The notes: generated from the letters alone by a model not told the origin. Counted from the first letter of the stretch, positions 16,723-26,578 are shown. The stretch: DNA of 32,867 bases from Candidatus Omnitrophota bacterium (GCA_028748925.1 JAQTPE010000004.1:1-32867); one strand, 5' to 3'. A program made the numbers and translations.

Positions 16723-18161
16723 TAAAGGATGCCGGCATAGTTATCGCACCCGATAACGGGCGCGTTATCATCAGGCCTTATATTCCCGCCGATCAATCGC
16801 GTATCTCGGGGATAGTAGCGCGCGTTATGGCCCTGAGCGAATCCGCCGCCGAAAAAGAGTTAAAGAAGGTGATGCAAAATTTTTCGGGCAGGCATCATGA
16901 TTTCGAAGCAGTTCTTGAGCGCCAATTTGAGGTTGTCCGCGCATATATGCCCCCCGGTTTTGTACCTTCGAAAGCGCGCAAATTTCTCATAGGGGGATAC
17001 TTCATCGGCGAACGTTCGTATGAGTCAACGGCTCTTTTTAATCCTTCCATTGTGGCGCATCCCGATCAGTCGGGGGTTTCTCGCGGTTCGTTACGCATAA
17101 TTATTTCTTTGCGCGCGACAGGAGAAGGGCATATATCCGCATTGGCATTCCGTTCAGGGGTCGTAGACCGGTATGGATCTATATCGCTCGATACGGCTTC
17201 CAGATTTGCCTGCACCGCCGAACCAAAACCGAATACGCTTTATGATAAGACATGTTTTACCGGAAAACTTTATGAGATGGGGCTGGAGAATAATTGCTCA
17301 AAACAAATTACGGAACCTCTGCCGGTCGAGTTTACCATGGATGAACTTCAAAATGAGGTCAATACCTATATTGCCGGGCATAGTCCGCTGACTCCGCCGG
17401 ACAGACTTACCTGTGAAAAGGTCTTATGGCTCGCGCGATGTAATTATGAAGCCGCTTTCGATCCGGGATCTGCGCTCTCAGAACGTGTTCTATTTCCGTT
17501 CTCGCCCAGCGAGCAGAACGGTATGGAGGACGCGCGTTTTGTTTTTTTCAAGGGCGATGACGGAATCGAAAAATACTATGCCACCTACACGGCGTATGAC
17601 GGGAGGGTCATTCTCCCGCAGATAATGGAAACGGAGGATTTTGTTCATTTTAAAATGATCACCCTGAACGGGCCTGCGGCGGTCAACAAAGGAATGGCTC
17701 TCTTCCCCCGCAAGGTAAACGGCCGTTACGCTATGATATCCCGCAACGATAACGAAAGACTTTTTCTTATGTATTCCGACAATATCCATTTTTGGCATGA
17801 AGCCGTTCCGATTATAGATCCTTTATACTCCTGGGAATTTGTGCAGATCGGGAATTGCGGTTCTCCCATCGAGACTGAGCGCGGATGGCTTCTCTTGACT
17901 CACGGCGTCGGCCCACTGCGTCAATACTCGATCGGCGCGGCTCTGCTTGACCGCGATGATCCTTCGCATGTACTCGGCCGATTGGCCGAACCGCTTATTT
18001 GTTGGGAAGATAAAAGCCGTTCCGGATATGTTCCCAACGTCGTCTATTCGTGCGGCGCTATGGTCCATGGCGATATGCTTATTATTCCTTATGCATTATC
18101 CGATCAACAGACGGCCATAGCGCTGGTATCACTGCGTGAGATATTGGATAAATTATCTTAG
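16719..18161 (+). CDS. GH130-like glycoside phosphorylase/hydrolase
   Basis: Five-bladed propeller-like motifs: ESTALFNPSIVAHP, NGMEDARFVFFKG...YATYTAYDG, KGMALFPRKVNGRYAMISRND, IGNCGSPIETERGWLLLTHGVG, YVPNVVYSCGAM; ATGA overlap with the GT gene. Confidence 0.82.
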   Translation: MIKDAGIVIAPDNGRVIIRPYIPADQSRISGIVARVMALSESAAEKELKKVMQNFSGRHHDFEAVLERQFEVVRAYMPPGFVPSKARKFLIGGYFIGERSYESTALFNPSIVAHPDQSGVSRGSLRIIISLRATGEGHISALAFRSGVVDRYGSISLDTASRFACTAEPKPNTLYDKTCFTGKLYEMGLENNCSKQITEPLPVEFTMDELQNEVNTYIAGHSPLTPPDRLTCEKVLWLARCNYEAAFDPGSALSERVLFPFSPSEQNGMEDARFVFFKGDDGIEKYYATYTAYDGRVILPQIMETEDFVHFKMITLNGPAAVNKGMALFPRKVNGRYAMISRNDNERLFLMYSDNIHFWHEAVPIIDPLYSWEFVQIGNCGSPIETERGWLLLTHGVGPLRQYSIGAALLDRDDPSHVLGRLAEPLICWEDKSRSGYVPNVVYSCGAMVHGDMLIIPYALSDQQTAIALVSLREILDKLS

Positions 18162-18237
18162 GTAAGAGGTTCGGAATAATCTATGGTTAAGACTAAAATA
18201 TATCAAGGTAAGGCCGGTCGAAAAAAAGGAGATACAT

Positions 18238-18636
18238 ATGGATAGTTCGATATTGCTTGCAAGGCTCATTGGCCCGTACATAATTCTGATCGGCGTTGCC
18301 CTTATATTTAACCAAAAGACATTCCGGAAAATTATTGAAGATTTTCCGAAAAATCCTTCACTGGTCTTTATGGCAGGACTTTTTACATTTGTTGCCGGCC
18401 TGGCCACCGTATTATTTCACAATATATGGGTTGCTGATTGGCGCGTGATAATTACGGTATTCGGCTGGTTAATGCTGATCAAAGGCGTATCTCTTGTAAT
18501 GATGCCGGGTATTCTGTTCAAGACTACAAAAGTCTATTCGGATAATTTAAAACTGGTACTAATCCCCTGGGGCATAATGATTTTGATCGGTATTTTTCTG
18601 GTGATCAAAGGCTATATTATTAAGGTATGCTATTGA
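18238..18636 (+). CDS. Small integral membrane protein, function unknown
   Basis: 132 aa, about four hydrophobic segments, SD aaaaaaggag. Confidence 0.6.
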   Translation: MDSSILLARLIGPYIILIGVALIFNQKTFRKIIEDFPKNPSLVFMAGLFTFVAGLATVLFHNIWVADWRVIITVFGWLMLIKGVSLVMMPGILFKTTKVYSDNLKLVLIPWGIMILIGIFLVIKGYIIKVCY

Positions 18637-18655
18637 TTATAACGGGAGGTAGGTT

Positions 18656-18904
18656 ATGAAATTGGACGTAAAGGCGTTTGGTCTCGCAGGAGGTATCATA
18701 TGGGGCGCCAGCATGTTTGTGCTGACGTGGTTTGGGATATTGGGCTACGGCAGTTTGAACGCGGCATCTGTAGCGAAGGCGTATTACATCGGCTATTCGG
18801 TAAGCCCTGCAGGCAGTATAATAGGCGCGATCTACGGTTTTTTCGATGCCGGTATAGGGTGTGCGTTATTGGCTTTGCTGTATAACAAACTTATAAAAAA
18901 ATAA
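18656..18904 (+). CDS. Small membrane protein ('bacteriophage holin'-annotated-like family)
   Basis: 82 aa, two hydrophobic helices; AGGIIWGASMFVLTWF...SIIGAIYGFFDAGIGCALLALLYN; SD gggaggtagg. Confidence 0.5.
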   Translation: MKLDVKAFGLAGGIIWGASMFVLTWFGILGYGSLNAASVAKAYYIGYSVSPAGSIIGAIYGFFDAGIGCALLALLYNKLIKK

Positions 18905-18937
18905 GAGCTTTATTAAACAGATATAAGTAATGAGATT

Positions 18938-19198
18938 ATGAGCCCGGATATTTTCGAATCTTTAATGCTGGTCTGTTTCGGAGCCGCATGGCCTTTCTCT
19001 ATCTATAAGATGATAAAGACCAAAAAGGCGCATGGAAAAAGTTTAAGCTTTCTCATAGTTATTCTGATGGGCTACATATCGGGTATCGCGTTCGAATACT
19101 TTGGGGAAAGAAACGACGTCATGTTTTTATATCTGCTCAACACCCTTATGGTCACCATCGATCTTATTTTGACGATAAGGTACAAGGCAGCTCAATAA
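18938..19198 (+). CDS. PQ-loop/SemiSWEET-like three-TM membrane protein
   Basis: 86 aa; FGAAWPFSIYKMIKTKKAHGKSLSFLIVILMGYISGIAFEY resembles a SWEET/PQ-loop triple-helix repeat. Confidence 0.5.
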   Translation: MSPDIFESLMLVCFGAAWPFSIYKMIKTKKAHGKSLSFLIVILMGYISGIAFEYFGERNDVMFLYLLNTLMVTIDLILTIRYKAAQ

Positions 19199-19229
19199 TT
19201 TAAAAGAAGATTAAAAGAGGAGTCGAAAA

Positions 19230-20039
19230 ATGAGCATGTTATCGGACATAACATTATTCGAATGGCTGTCGCTTCTTCTGATAATATCTGTAGCTATCCT
19301 CGGAGGATATTATCCGCTTATGCGGAGAGATAAGGCGAGGGGCAGGGAGGGGTTTCCGGCCGGGGAGTCTTTTACCGCGGGGGTATTTTTAGCCCTGGCA
19401 TTAACCATAATGCTGCCGGCGGGCTATCATCTGTTTAATAAGGCGTTTCCGGAATTTAACTACCCGATAGCATCCATCGTGGCCATAGCATCGTTTCTGC
19501 TTTTACTTGCCATCGAACATGTGACTATGAAATTGGCAAAATCCCATACAGGCCGGGATACAGGATTATCCGATCCCGTTATTCCTATAATAATGACGGT
19601 CATGATAGCCATACCTTCGTTTCTCCTGGGTACCGCTCTTGGGGTAAGCAGGACATTTTCAGCCGTCTTCATACTGGTAGCCATATTAGCCCATAAAAGT
19701 TCGGCGGGCTTTGGCCTGGCATTAACTATGGCACGAAGTACGTTAACCCGGGTTCAGACCTATATTGTATATGGTCTGTTTGTAATCTCCACTCCTCTCG
19801 GAATACTTGTAGGCGCCGATATTCATCAATTCCTTAAAGGGGACATCATGCTTATAGTGAAAGCTTTTATATTATCGGCCGCTGCCGGTATATTTCTTTA
19901 TATGTGTACGCTTCACGGGTTCAGGGACACGCCTTTGGTCAAACACTGTTCCGGAGTGAAAGGTTTCAGTATAATGCTGGCAGGCCTTATTCTTACCGCC
20001 CTGGTGCGCCTTATGCTAGGCCTGGCCCACGGTGGATAA
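19230..20039 (+). CDS. ZIP-family metal transporter
   Basis: FTAGVFLALALTIMLPAGYHLF; AHKSSAGFGLALTMARS...ISTPLGILVGADI resembles ZIP TM4/TM5 of the ZIP1-like type. Confidence 0.7.
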   Translation: MSMLSDITLFEWLSLLLIISVAILGGYYPLMRRDKARGREGFPAGESFTAGVFLALALTIMLPAGYHLFNKAFPEFNYPIASIVAIASFLLLLAIEHVTMKLAKSHTGRDTGLSDPVIPIIMTVMIAIPSFLLGTALGVSRTFSAVFILVAILAHKSSAGFGLALTMARSTLTRVQTYIVYGLFVISTPLGILVGADIHQFLKGDIMLIVKAFILSAAAGIFLYMCTLHGFRDTPLVKHCSGVKGFSIMLAGLILTALVRLMLGLAHGG

Positions 20040-20072
20040 TTTTTTTATCGGCTCTTAAGAAAGACATAAAAG

Positions 20073-20504
20073 ATGGTGAAAAGATTCAGTCATAGCTGTG
20101 TACTCGTTAAGAACTTGAATAGGTCCCTGAGATTTTACGGAGATCTTTTAGGATTGAAAGTAGTGAAAAAAGTTACTGTGGAGGGTAATTGTCCGGAGAC
20201 CGCCTATAATATCAAGGGCCTGAAAATAACATACGTTAAATTACGTGCGCCGTGCGACCCGAAGAAGAGGGATGGCCTGGTTGAGTTGCAATGCTGGCAA
20301 AGGCCTAAGACGCCGGCAAATAAGACATATAATCACCTGTCTTTCAACGTGAGCGGCCTGGAAAGGGAATACAAACGCCTGAAAAAGCGCGGGGTGAAAT
20401 TTATTTCACAACCGGTTATTACGCCTAATGGTAAAAGTAAACTATGCTCTTGCTATGATCCGGATAATAACCTGATAGAATTTATCGAGGATCTAAGCAA
20501 GTGA
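20073..20504 (+). CDS. VOC/glyoxalase-superfamily protein
   Basis: FSHSCVLVKNLNRSLRFYGDLLGLKVVKK...KLCSCYDPDNNLIEFIE: VOC fold motifs. Confidence 0.85.
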   Translation: MVKRFSHSCVLVKNLNRSLRFYGDLLGLKVVKKVTVEGNCPETAYNIKGLKITYVKLRAPCDPKKRDGLVELQCWQRPKTPANKTYNHLSFNVSGLEREYKRLKKRGVKFISQPVITPNGKSKLCSCYDPDNNLIEFIEDLSK

Positions 20505-20524
20505 CTGTTGGAAAGGAGCGTGTT

Positions 20525-22117
20525 ATGGGACGTTCGGAACAGGAAAAAGGTTATGAGGCGCTTAGCCCGTTTGAACTTAAGAATAAACTGATCAGTATGG
20601 CCCAGACGCATCGCGAAAAGATCATGCTGAACGCCGGAAGGGGTAACCCCAACTGGGTAGCTATAGCGCCCAGGGAAGGATTCTTTCAGTTTGGATTGTT
20701 CGCTTTATCGGAGTCGCAACGTTCTCCCCATAGATCGGGTCTGGGGACCGTAGCGCAGAAGGAAGGGCTCTCCGGGCGGTTCAGGGATTATCTGGCCAAG
20801 AACTCCGCTTTACCGGGAGCCGCGTTTCTGACGGAGGTTTTCGCTTATGTGTGCGACGTTCTTAAAATATCCGGAGATGATTTTTTAAATGAGATGGTTG
20901 ACGCGGTCCTTGGAGATCATTATCCGACGCCCGACAGGATGCTCGAGATATGCGAGCATATTGTGCATAAATATCTTGAGCAAGAGATGTTCGGAGGTGA
21001 CGCTTCTATAGGTAAGTTCGATCTCTTCGCGACCGAGGGCGGAACAGCGGCGATGGACTACATATTTACGACTTTGGCGGAAAACAAAATAATCCATAAA
21101 GGCGACAAGATAGCTATGGGAACGCCGATATTCACGCCTTATATCGAGATACCAAGGCTTAATGATTATGAGCTTGTGGAGCTCGAAATCAAGCAGGATG
21201 AGAATTCCGACTGGCAATATCCGGATACTGAAATAGAGAAGCTTTTGGATCCGGCGGTTAAAGCGTTCTTTCTGGTAAATCCATCCAATCCCACATCTGT
21301 CAGCGTGCAAAAGCGTTCACTTGACAAGATAGCTGAGCTCGTCCGCGAGCGCCGTAAAGATCTTATAATATTGACGGATGACGTTTATGGTACGTTCGTC
21401 AACGGTTTTCGTTCGCTTGCCGCCGCGGCGCCGCATAACACAATACTCGTCTATTCCTTCTCAAAATATTTCGGCGCTACGGGATGGCGCCTGGGAGTTA
21501 TAGGTATACACGAGGATAACATCCTGGACCGGCGTATCGCGTCATTGACCCGGGCCGAAAAGGAGGAATTACACGCCCGTTATTGCACCGTTGAGCTTGA
21601 TCCGGACCATATGAAGATCATCGATAGGATGGTCGCCGATTCCCGTTCGGTAGCTCTCCATCACACAGCCGGGCTATCGACGCCTCAACAGGTTATGATG
21701 GTCATGTTTGCGCTGCACTGCCTTATGGACAGAAAGGGCGCTTATAAGAGTATGGCCCAGGATATAGTAAGGAAACGTTTCGAATCTCTCTATACGGCCG
21801 TAGGCGTAAAGGCCCCGGACAACGAATACGACGCCCGTTACTACACGACTATCGACATTCCGGGCCTTGCAAAAGCGAGATACGGTGCGGATTTCGCGAA
21901 CTATCTGGTTAAAAATTTCGAACCGATAGATTTCGTATGGCGTTTGGCCGATGAAAAATCCATAGTCTTGATGGATGGCGGCGGGTTTGACGCGCCTAAC
22001 ATGTCCGTCAGGGTATCGTTGGCCAATCTCGATGACAGCGCCTATATTAATATAGGAAAGGGCATAAGCGAACTGCTCGAGGATTATTACAATACGTGGA
22101 AGTCATCCAATAAGTAG
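20525..22117 (+). CDS. asdA: Aspartate 4-decarboxylase / aspartate transaminase (PLP, fold type I)
   Basis: LNAGRGNPNWVA, ATEGGTAAMDYIF, FLVNPSNPTSV, LTDDVYGTFVNGF, YSFSKYFGATGWRLGVIG; directly followed by aspT. ATG 20525 preceded by aaaggag. Confidence 0.92.
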   Translation: MGRSEQEKGYEALSPFELKNKLISMAQTHREKIMLNAGRGNPNWVAIAPREGFFQFGLFALSESQRSPHRSGLGTVAQKEGLSGRFRDYLAKNSALPGAAFLTEVFAYVCDVLKISGDDFLNEMVDAVLGDHYPTPDRMLEICEHIVHKYLEQEMFGGDASIGKFDLFATEGGTAAMDYIFTTLAENKIIHKGDKIAMGTPIFTPYIEIPRLNDYELVELEIKQDENSDWQYPDTEIEKLLDPAVKAFFLVNPSNPTSVSVQKRSLDKIAELVRERRKDLIILTDDVYGTFVNGFRSLAAAAPHNTILVYSFSKYFGATGWRLGVIGIHEDNILDRRIASLTRAEKEELHARYCTVELDPDHMKIIDRMVADSRSVALHHTAGLSTPQQVMMVMFALHCLMDRKGAYKSMAQDIVRKRFESLYTAVGVKAPDNEYDARYYTTIDIPGLAKARYGADFANYLVKNFEPIDFVWRLADEKSIVLMDGGGFDAPNMSVRVSLANLDDSAYINIGKGISELLEDYYNTWKSSNK

Positions 22118-22123
22118 GAGGCG

Positions 22124-23815
22124 TTGATGATTCATGATATAGCACAGGTGATGCGCGACAATCCGCAAATAGTGCTTTTCCTGGCTCTTGCCATCGGCTA
22201 CTTTGCGGGAAAGCGGCTTAAGATATTCGGGTTTACGCTGGGTTCGACAGCATCGATCCTGTTGGCGGCTATTGTAGTCGGCCAGGTAGGTATTAAGATT
22301 CCCGGGATAGTAAAGGATATAAGTTTTGCCTTATTCATTTTCACCGTAGGGTATAAGGTAGGGCCGCAGTTTTTTGGTTCGCTCAAAAAGGATGGGGCCA
22401 ATTATCTCTGGTTGACGATAGTGGTAGCGGTCACGGCCCTTGCGGCGACGCTCACTATCGGCAAACTCATGCATTTTGACAAAGGTACGACAGCCGGCAT
22501 GTTTGCCGGTTCGATGACGACCTCCGCCGCGATCGGCACGGGTGAAGGCGCGATCGGACGTCTTGGGGGCTCTGAGAATGATAAGAACGAGCTTGATTCA
22601 AATCTGGCCGTAGCATATGCGATCACATATATTTTCGGCACTGCGGGTACGATCATACTTGTGAAACTGGCCCCCGCGATATTGAAGATAGACCTTAAGG
22701 CAGAGGTAAGGAAGCTGGAGGTCCAGATGGGTGGTGTTGGACTCAACGAAGAGAATCCGGAATTGTTTTCGTGGAGCAATCCTCTCGATATGCGGGCCTA
22801 TACGGCACTTAACGGAGCGATTATAGGAAAAAATGTGTCCCGTGTGGAAGCCCTCCTGCCCGGAAGGGTAGCGATAGATAAGATAAAGAGAGGGGATAAC
22901 GTAATTGAATGCACTCCAGAGACGGTTATAATGCGTGAAGATGTGCTTCTTGTACTTGGTAAGACCGCTCAGCTGGTGCATGCTGATGAACTTATAGGGC
23001 CGGAGATTGACCGGGCGAATGTCATGGACATGGCCGGAGAGGTAATGGATATATGTGTCCTGAATAAGAATGTCGCCGGCAAGACGCTTGAAGAGCTTGG
23101 TAAGCTCAAGCTTGCTCATGGGATATTTTTACGCAAAGCGACCAGGCAGGGGCATGAATTGCCTATTATGCCCGGGACTGTGATACATAAGTGCGATTTG
23201 CTTCGGCTTATCGGAGCCAAAGATGATGTGGAGAAGGCGGTCTCATTCCTGGGATATGCGGAACGGCCTACCACAGTCACCGATCTTGTAACAGTGGCGG
23301 CAGGCTGTATCGCCGGCACGCTTCTGGGGCTGATAGTGATCCCGGTCTTCGGTATACCGATAACGTTGGGTACGGGCGGCGGAGTACTCGTAGCCGGATT
23401 GTTATGCGGATGGCTAAGGTCAATGCATCCGACCTTTGGACAGATACCGGGAGGCGCTCAATGGGTATTGGGAGATCTCGGACTTAATTTATTCGTGGCC
23501 TGTGTGGGTGTCGCGGCCGGGCCGCAGGCGTTGACCGCGCTCAAGACGACCGGTTTGGCTGTATTCCTGGGCGGGATCGCGGTGACGACGCTGCCTATAA
23601 TTGCCGTTATCTTTTTCGGGCTAAAAGTTTTCAAGATGAATCCCATATTGCTCTTCGGCGCGACTACCGGTTCTCATAATTGTACAGCTTCACTCAATGC
23701 CATCATAGAAGCATCCGGCGGCAGCCCGTTGGCCGTACTGGGTTACGCCGCTCCGTATGCTTTTGCGAACGTGCTCCTGACGGTTTGGGGCAGTCTGATC
23801 GTTAATTTGATGTAA
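22124..23815 (+). CDS. aspT: Aspartate:alanine exchanger (AAEx family, with RCK_C domains)
   Basis: FALFIFTVGYKVGPQFFGSLKKDG, FAGSMTTSAAIGTGEGAI, LGDLGLNLFVACVGVAAGPQA, FGATTGSHNCTASLNAI; two central RCK_C-like regions. Confidence 0.93.
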   Translation: MMIHDIAQVMRDNPQIVLFLALAIGYFAGKRLKIFGFTLGSTASILLAAIVVGQVGIKIPGIVKDISFALFIFTVGYKVGPQFFGSLKKDGANYLWLTIVVAVTALAATLTIGKLMHFDKGTTAGMFAGSMTTSAAIGTGEGAIGRLGGSENDKNELDSNLAVAYAITYIFGTAGTIILVKLAPAILKIDLKAEVRKLEVQMGGVGLNEENPELFSWSNPLDMRAYTALNGAIIGKNVSRVEALLPGRVAIDKIKRGDNVIECTPETVIMREDVLLVLGKTAQLVHADELIGPEIDRANVMDMAGEVMDICVLNKNVAGKTLEELGKLKLAHGIFLRKATRQGHELPIMPGTVIHKCDLLRLIGAKDDVEKAVSFLGYAERPTTVTDLVTVAAGCIAGTLLGLIVIPVFGIPITLGTGGGVLVAGLLCGWLRSMHPTFGQIPGGAQWVLGDLGLNLFVACVGVAAGPQALTALKTTGLAVFLGGIAVTTLPIIAVIFFGLKVFKMNPILLFGATTGSHNCTASLNAIIEASGGSPLAVLGYAAPYAFANVLLTVWGSLIVNLM

Positions 23816-23842
23816 ATAGCATAACCTAAAAAGGAGGGTATT

Positions 23843-24901
23843 GTGAAAGCGATGAAATACAGCTCTCTTATAGTATGCTGCGTCGTTTTTTGTACTTTTT
23901 TTGCCGCGAGTTCTTATGCGGATTTACCGAAGGTGGTAATAGTTGCGACGGGTGGTACGATAGCCGAAAAGACCGATCCGAAAACCGGCGGTGCGGTTCC
24001 CGCGGTATCCGGCAAAGACCTTATCGAGGCGGTTCCCGGACTTGGCAAGATAGCCAATATAGAGGTGGTCAATCTGTGTGATATAGACAGCTCCCAGATG
24101 ACCCCTGAGATATGGGCAAGATTATCTAAGACCGTCGATGAGCGTCTTGCCGAGGCCGGGGTAAAAGGAGTGGTCGTTACCCATGGTACCGATACGATGG
24201 CCGAAGGGGCGTACTTCCTCAGCCTTACCTTAAAGAGCGATAAGCCGGTGGCTTTTGTCGGCGCGATGCGCGACGTCTCCGACGTATCTCCGGATGGCCC
24301 GGCAAATATCCTGAACGCTGTAATACAAGTTTGTTCGGAAGAAGCAAAAGATTGGGGCGTTACCGTGACGCTTAACGAGTATATTAATTCCGCGAGAAAC
24401 GTGGTAAAGACCAATTCGACCAATGTTCAGACGTTTGATTCCGGGGAGAAGGGGTATCTGGGATATATAGCGATGGGAAAGGTCATCCATTATAATGACG
24501 CCCCCGCGCGGCAAAGACTTCCTATCCCCGATAAATTACCGGATGTGATTTTCCTCAGTACATTCGCGGGGGACGACGGCTCGCTCGTGCGTTTTGCCGT
24601 GGACCGGGGCGCCAAAGGCATAGTGATAGATGCCGTCGGCGCGGGCAACGTCAACGCAAAAGTTTATGAAGCCGTCAAATATGCCATAGCCAAAGGCGTG
24701 GTCGTTGTCATAACAACGAGTGTTTATCATAGCGGAGTCTGGCCCATGTATGGCGACCAGGGCGGCGGTGAGACGCTTGAAAAGAACGGCGCCATATTGG
24801 GCGGCGACCTGCCCGGGGCCAAGGCGCGCCTTCTTCTCATGTTGGCGATCGCCAAAGAGAAGGGGAATGTAGACGAAATTAAAAAATATTTTAAACGGTA
24901 A
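23843..24901 (+). CDS. ansB: L-asparaginase type II (exported)
   Basis: Signal peptide SLIVCCVVFCTFFAASSYA; VIVATGGTIAEK and VVVTHGTDTMAEGAYFL active-site motifs intact. Confidence 0.94.
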   Translation: MKAMKYSSLIVCCVVFCTFFAASSYADLPKVVIVATGGTIAEKTDPKTGGAVPAVSGKDLIEAVPGLGKIANIEVVNLCDIDSSQMTPEIWARLSKTVDERLAEAGVKGVVVTHGTDTMAEGAYFLSLTLKSDKPVAFVGAMRDVSDVSPDGPANILNAVIQVCSEEAKDWGVTVTLNEYINSARNVVKTNSTNVQTFDSGEKGYLGYIAMGKVIHYNDAPARQRLPIPDKLPDVIFLSTFAGDDGSLVRFAVDRGAKGIVIDAVGAGNVNAKVYEAVKYAIAKGVVVVITTSVYHSGVWPMYGDQGGGETLEKNGAILGGDLPGAKARLLLMLAIAKEKGNVDEIKKYFKR

Positions 24902-24935
24902 ACGCGGGCGAACAATACCGGTATAAAAGACGGCT

Positions 24936-26288
24936 ATGGAAAATAAGATATTAAGCTCCGTAATTTTATGTCTGGCGATATTTGCCGCGTCTTTAGTTTA
25001 TGCCGCCGCGGACGATGGAAACAGCAAAGATGTTTCAAGTTTTAACTCATGGATAGCTCAAGATAACGTTACGGGCCGATGGGGCGGTCTTCGCGATAAG
25101 CTTGAAAAAGCCGGCGTTACCATTTCCTCAAATTATGTCATGGATATAAACGGTAACCCTGCCGGAGGAAACAACCGGACTGCGACATATTCCGGCGCTT
25201 TTTATTTCGCGGGCGCCATGGATTTTGAAAAGATAGCTTCCATCAAAGGGTTGGCGCTCAAAGTCAGTAATTACCTATTTTCCGGGCAGAACCTTTCCGC
25301 CGATATAGGCAATTTTTATTGGGTGCAGGAAGTCTACGCGAACGGTAACTATTACCTTGGAGAATTGGATCTTTCTTTGAGTCTTCTTGATGACACGTTT
25401 GTTTTTGAAACGGGCCGCTTATTCGCCGGCGATATTTTCGGCGTTCCGCCTATCGCCCAGTATTATCTGACGAGCGCGCTTAACGGCAGGCTGGGCGCCA
25501 TTCCGTCCGACGTATTCTTTCCGCATTACAATATAGCCGCGTGGGGCGTGCGCGCAACTTATCAGCCCAATAAGGAGTGGCATTTCATAGCCGGCTTATA
25601 TAACGCTGACACGTCAGTCTCAAAGACTACCAACCATGGGACTAATTTTAATTTTGATATGGATCAGGGTTATCTGGCCGTAGGCCAGCTTACTTATAAG
25701 CACGGGCAGGATAAAAAGGATATGACCCTGCCGGGCAGCGCTTCTTTCGGCGCTTATTATGAAAGCAGCAAATTCCCCGATCTCTCTTCTTCGAAGATAT
25801 GGCGCGGTAATTACGGTTTTTATTGGATGCTCGATCAGATGATATATAAGGGCCAGTGGCCCGAATATGAAGGCCCCTCTCACATGAGTTCGTCCTCCAC
25901 GCTCGCTGAACGGCACAGAAAACCGTATTCACAGCAGACGGCGATACCATTGGATAGGCCGGAAGGGCTTACGGCGTGGACAGGGATTACTTTGGCTCCT
26001 GATATACATATCAATACCCAGGTGTACGAAATAGCAACAGGCCTGATCTACCAGGGCCTGCCGCCTAATCGCAACCGCGATGTAACGGCCGTATGCTTTG
26101 TGATAGGGCATTTTAGCGAAAAACTCCCTGGCCAGAGCGATGAAATGATCGTTGAGTTCAATCACAGGTTTCAGCTGGGTCCGTGGTTTTACGTAACGCC
26201 CGACATCCAATATATAATAAATCCGAATGGGCAGAGAAATATCAAGCCCGCCCTGGTCCTCGGCGTTGAGGCGAGCCTTAACTTTTGA
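24936..26288 (+). CDS. OprB-like carbohydrate-selective porin family protein
   Basis: Signal peptide ending VYAA; VTGRWGGLRDKLEKAGVTISSNYVMDINGNPAGG, GRLFAGDIFGVPP, C-terminal ALVLGVEASLNF. Confidence 0.82.
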   Translation: MENKILSSVILCLAIFAASLVYAAADDGNSKDVSSFNSWIAQDNVTGRWGGLRDKLEKAGVTISSNYVMDINGNPAGGNNRTATYSGAFYFAGAMDFEKIASIKGLALKVSNYLFSGQNLSADIGNFYWVQEVYANGNYYLGELDLSLSLLDDTFVFETGRLFAGDIFGVPPIAQYYLTSALNGRLGAIPSDVFFPHYNIAAWGVRATYQPNKEWHFIAGLYNADTSVSKTTNHGTNFNFDMDQGYLAVGQLTYKHGQDKKDMTLPGSASFGAYYESSKFPDLSSSKIWRGNYGFYWMLDQMIYKGQWPEYEGPSHMSSSSTLAERHRKPYSQQTAIPLDRPEGLTAWTGITLAPDIHINTQVYEIATGLIYQGLPPNRNRDVTAVCFVIGHFSEKLPGQSDEMIVEFNHRFQLGPWFYVTPDIQYIINPNGQRNIKPALVLGVEASLNF

Positions 26289-26353
26289 CGCGTAAAATTG
26301 ACTACCGGTATGCTATGAAGATATATTCTTCAGTGTCTGTTATTAAAAATAAA

Positions 26354-26383
26354 TTGACAAGCATAATTGGGGCATGATATAAG
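26354..26383 (+). promoter_or_regulatory. Sigma70-like promoter of the riboswitch-controlled operon
   Basis: TTGACA (26354) - 18 nt - TATAAG (26378), with TATAAT at 26384 as an alternative -10. Confidence 0.6.
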
Positions 26384-26396
26384 TATAATATAATAT

Positions 26397-26485
26397 TGGC
26401 AGGGAATTCGGTGTGAATCCGAGACTGTACCCGCAACTGTATGCAGGCATTGTATGTTGCCTGTGAGTCAGAGTACGAAGACCTC
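26397..26485 (+). ncRNA. Cobalamin riboswitch 1 (short form, atypical 5' side)
   Basis: AGGGAATTCGGTGTGAATCCGAGACTGTACCCGCAACTGTA, hairpin CAGGCA..TGCCTG, then GAGTCAGAGTACGAAGACCT: cobalamin aptamer core. No clear 5' AGGT partner for ACCT. Confidence 0.85.
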
Positions 26486-26528
26486 CGGGAATAGAGGTGC
26501 TGAAATAGTCTTAGGCAATAGATTATTT

Positions 26529-26562
26529 AACTCAATCTCTATAAAAGGGGTTGAGTTTTTTG
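26529..26562 (+). terminator. Rho-independent terminator after riboswitch 1
   Basis: AACTCAATC-TCTATAAAAGG-GGTTGAGTT followed by TTTTG. Confidence 0.85.
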
Positions 26563-26578
26563 TTTTAAGGTACAAATA

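Noticed and set aside
22598-23119. 173-aa minus-strand ORF (and the 125-aa ORF at 22402-22779)
   Set aside because: Antisense to well-supported aspT; low-complexity composition without recognisable motifs.
23914-24423. 169-aa minus-strand ORF
   Set aside because: Antisense to the strongly supported asparaginase gene.
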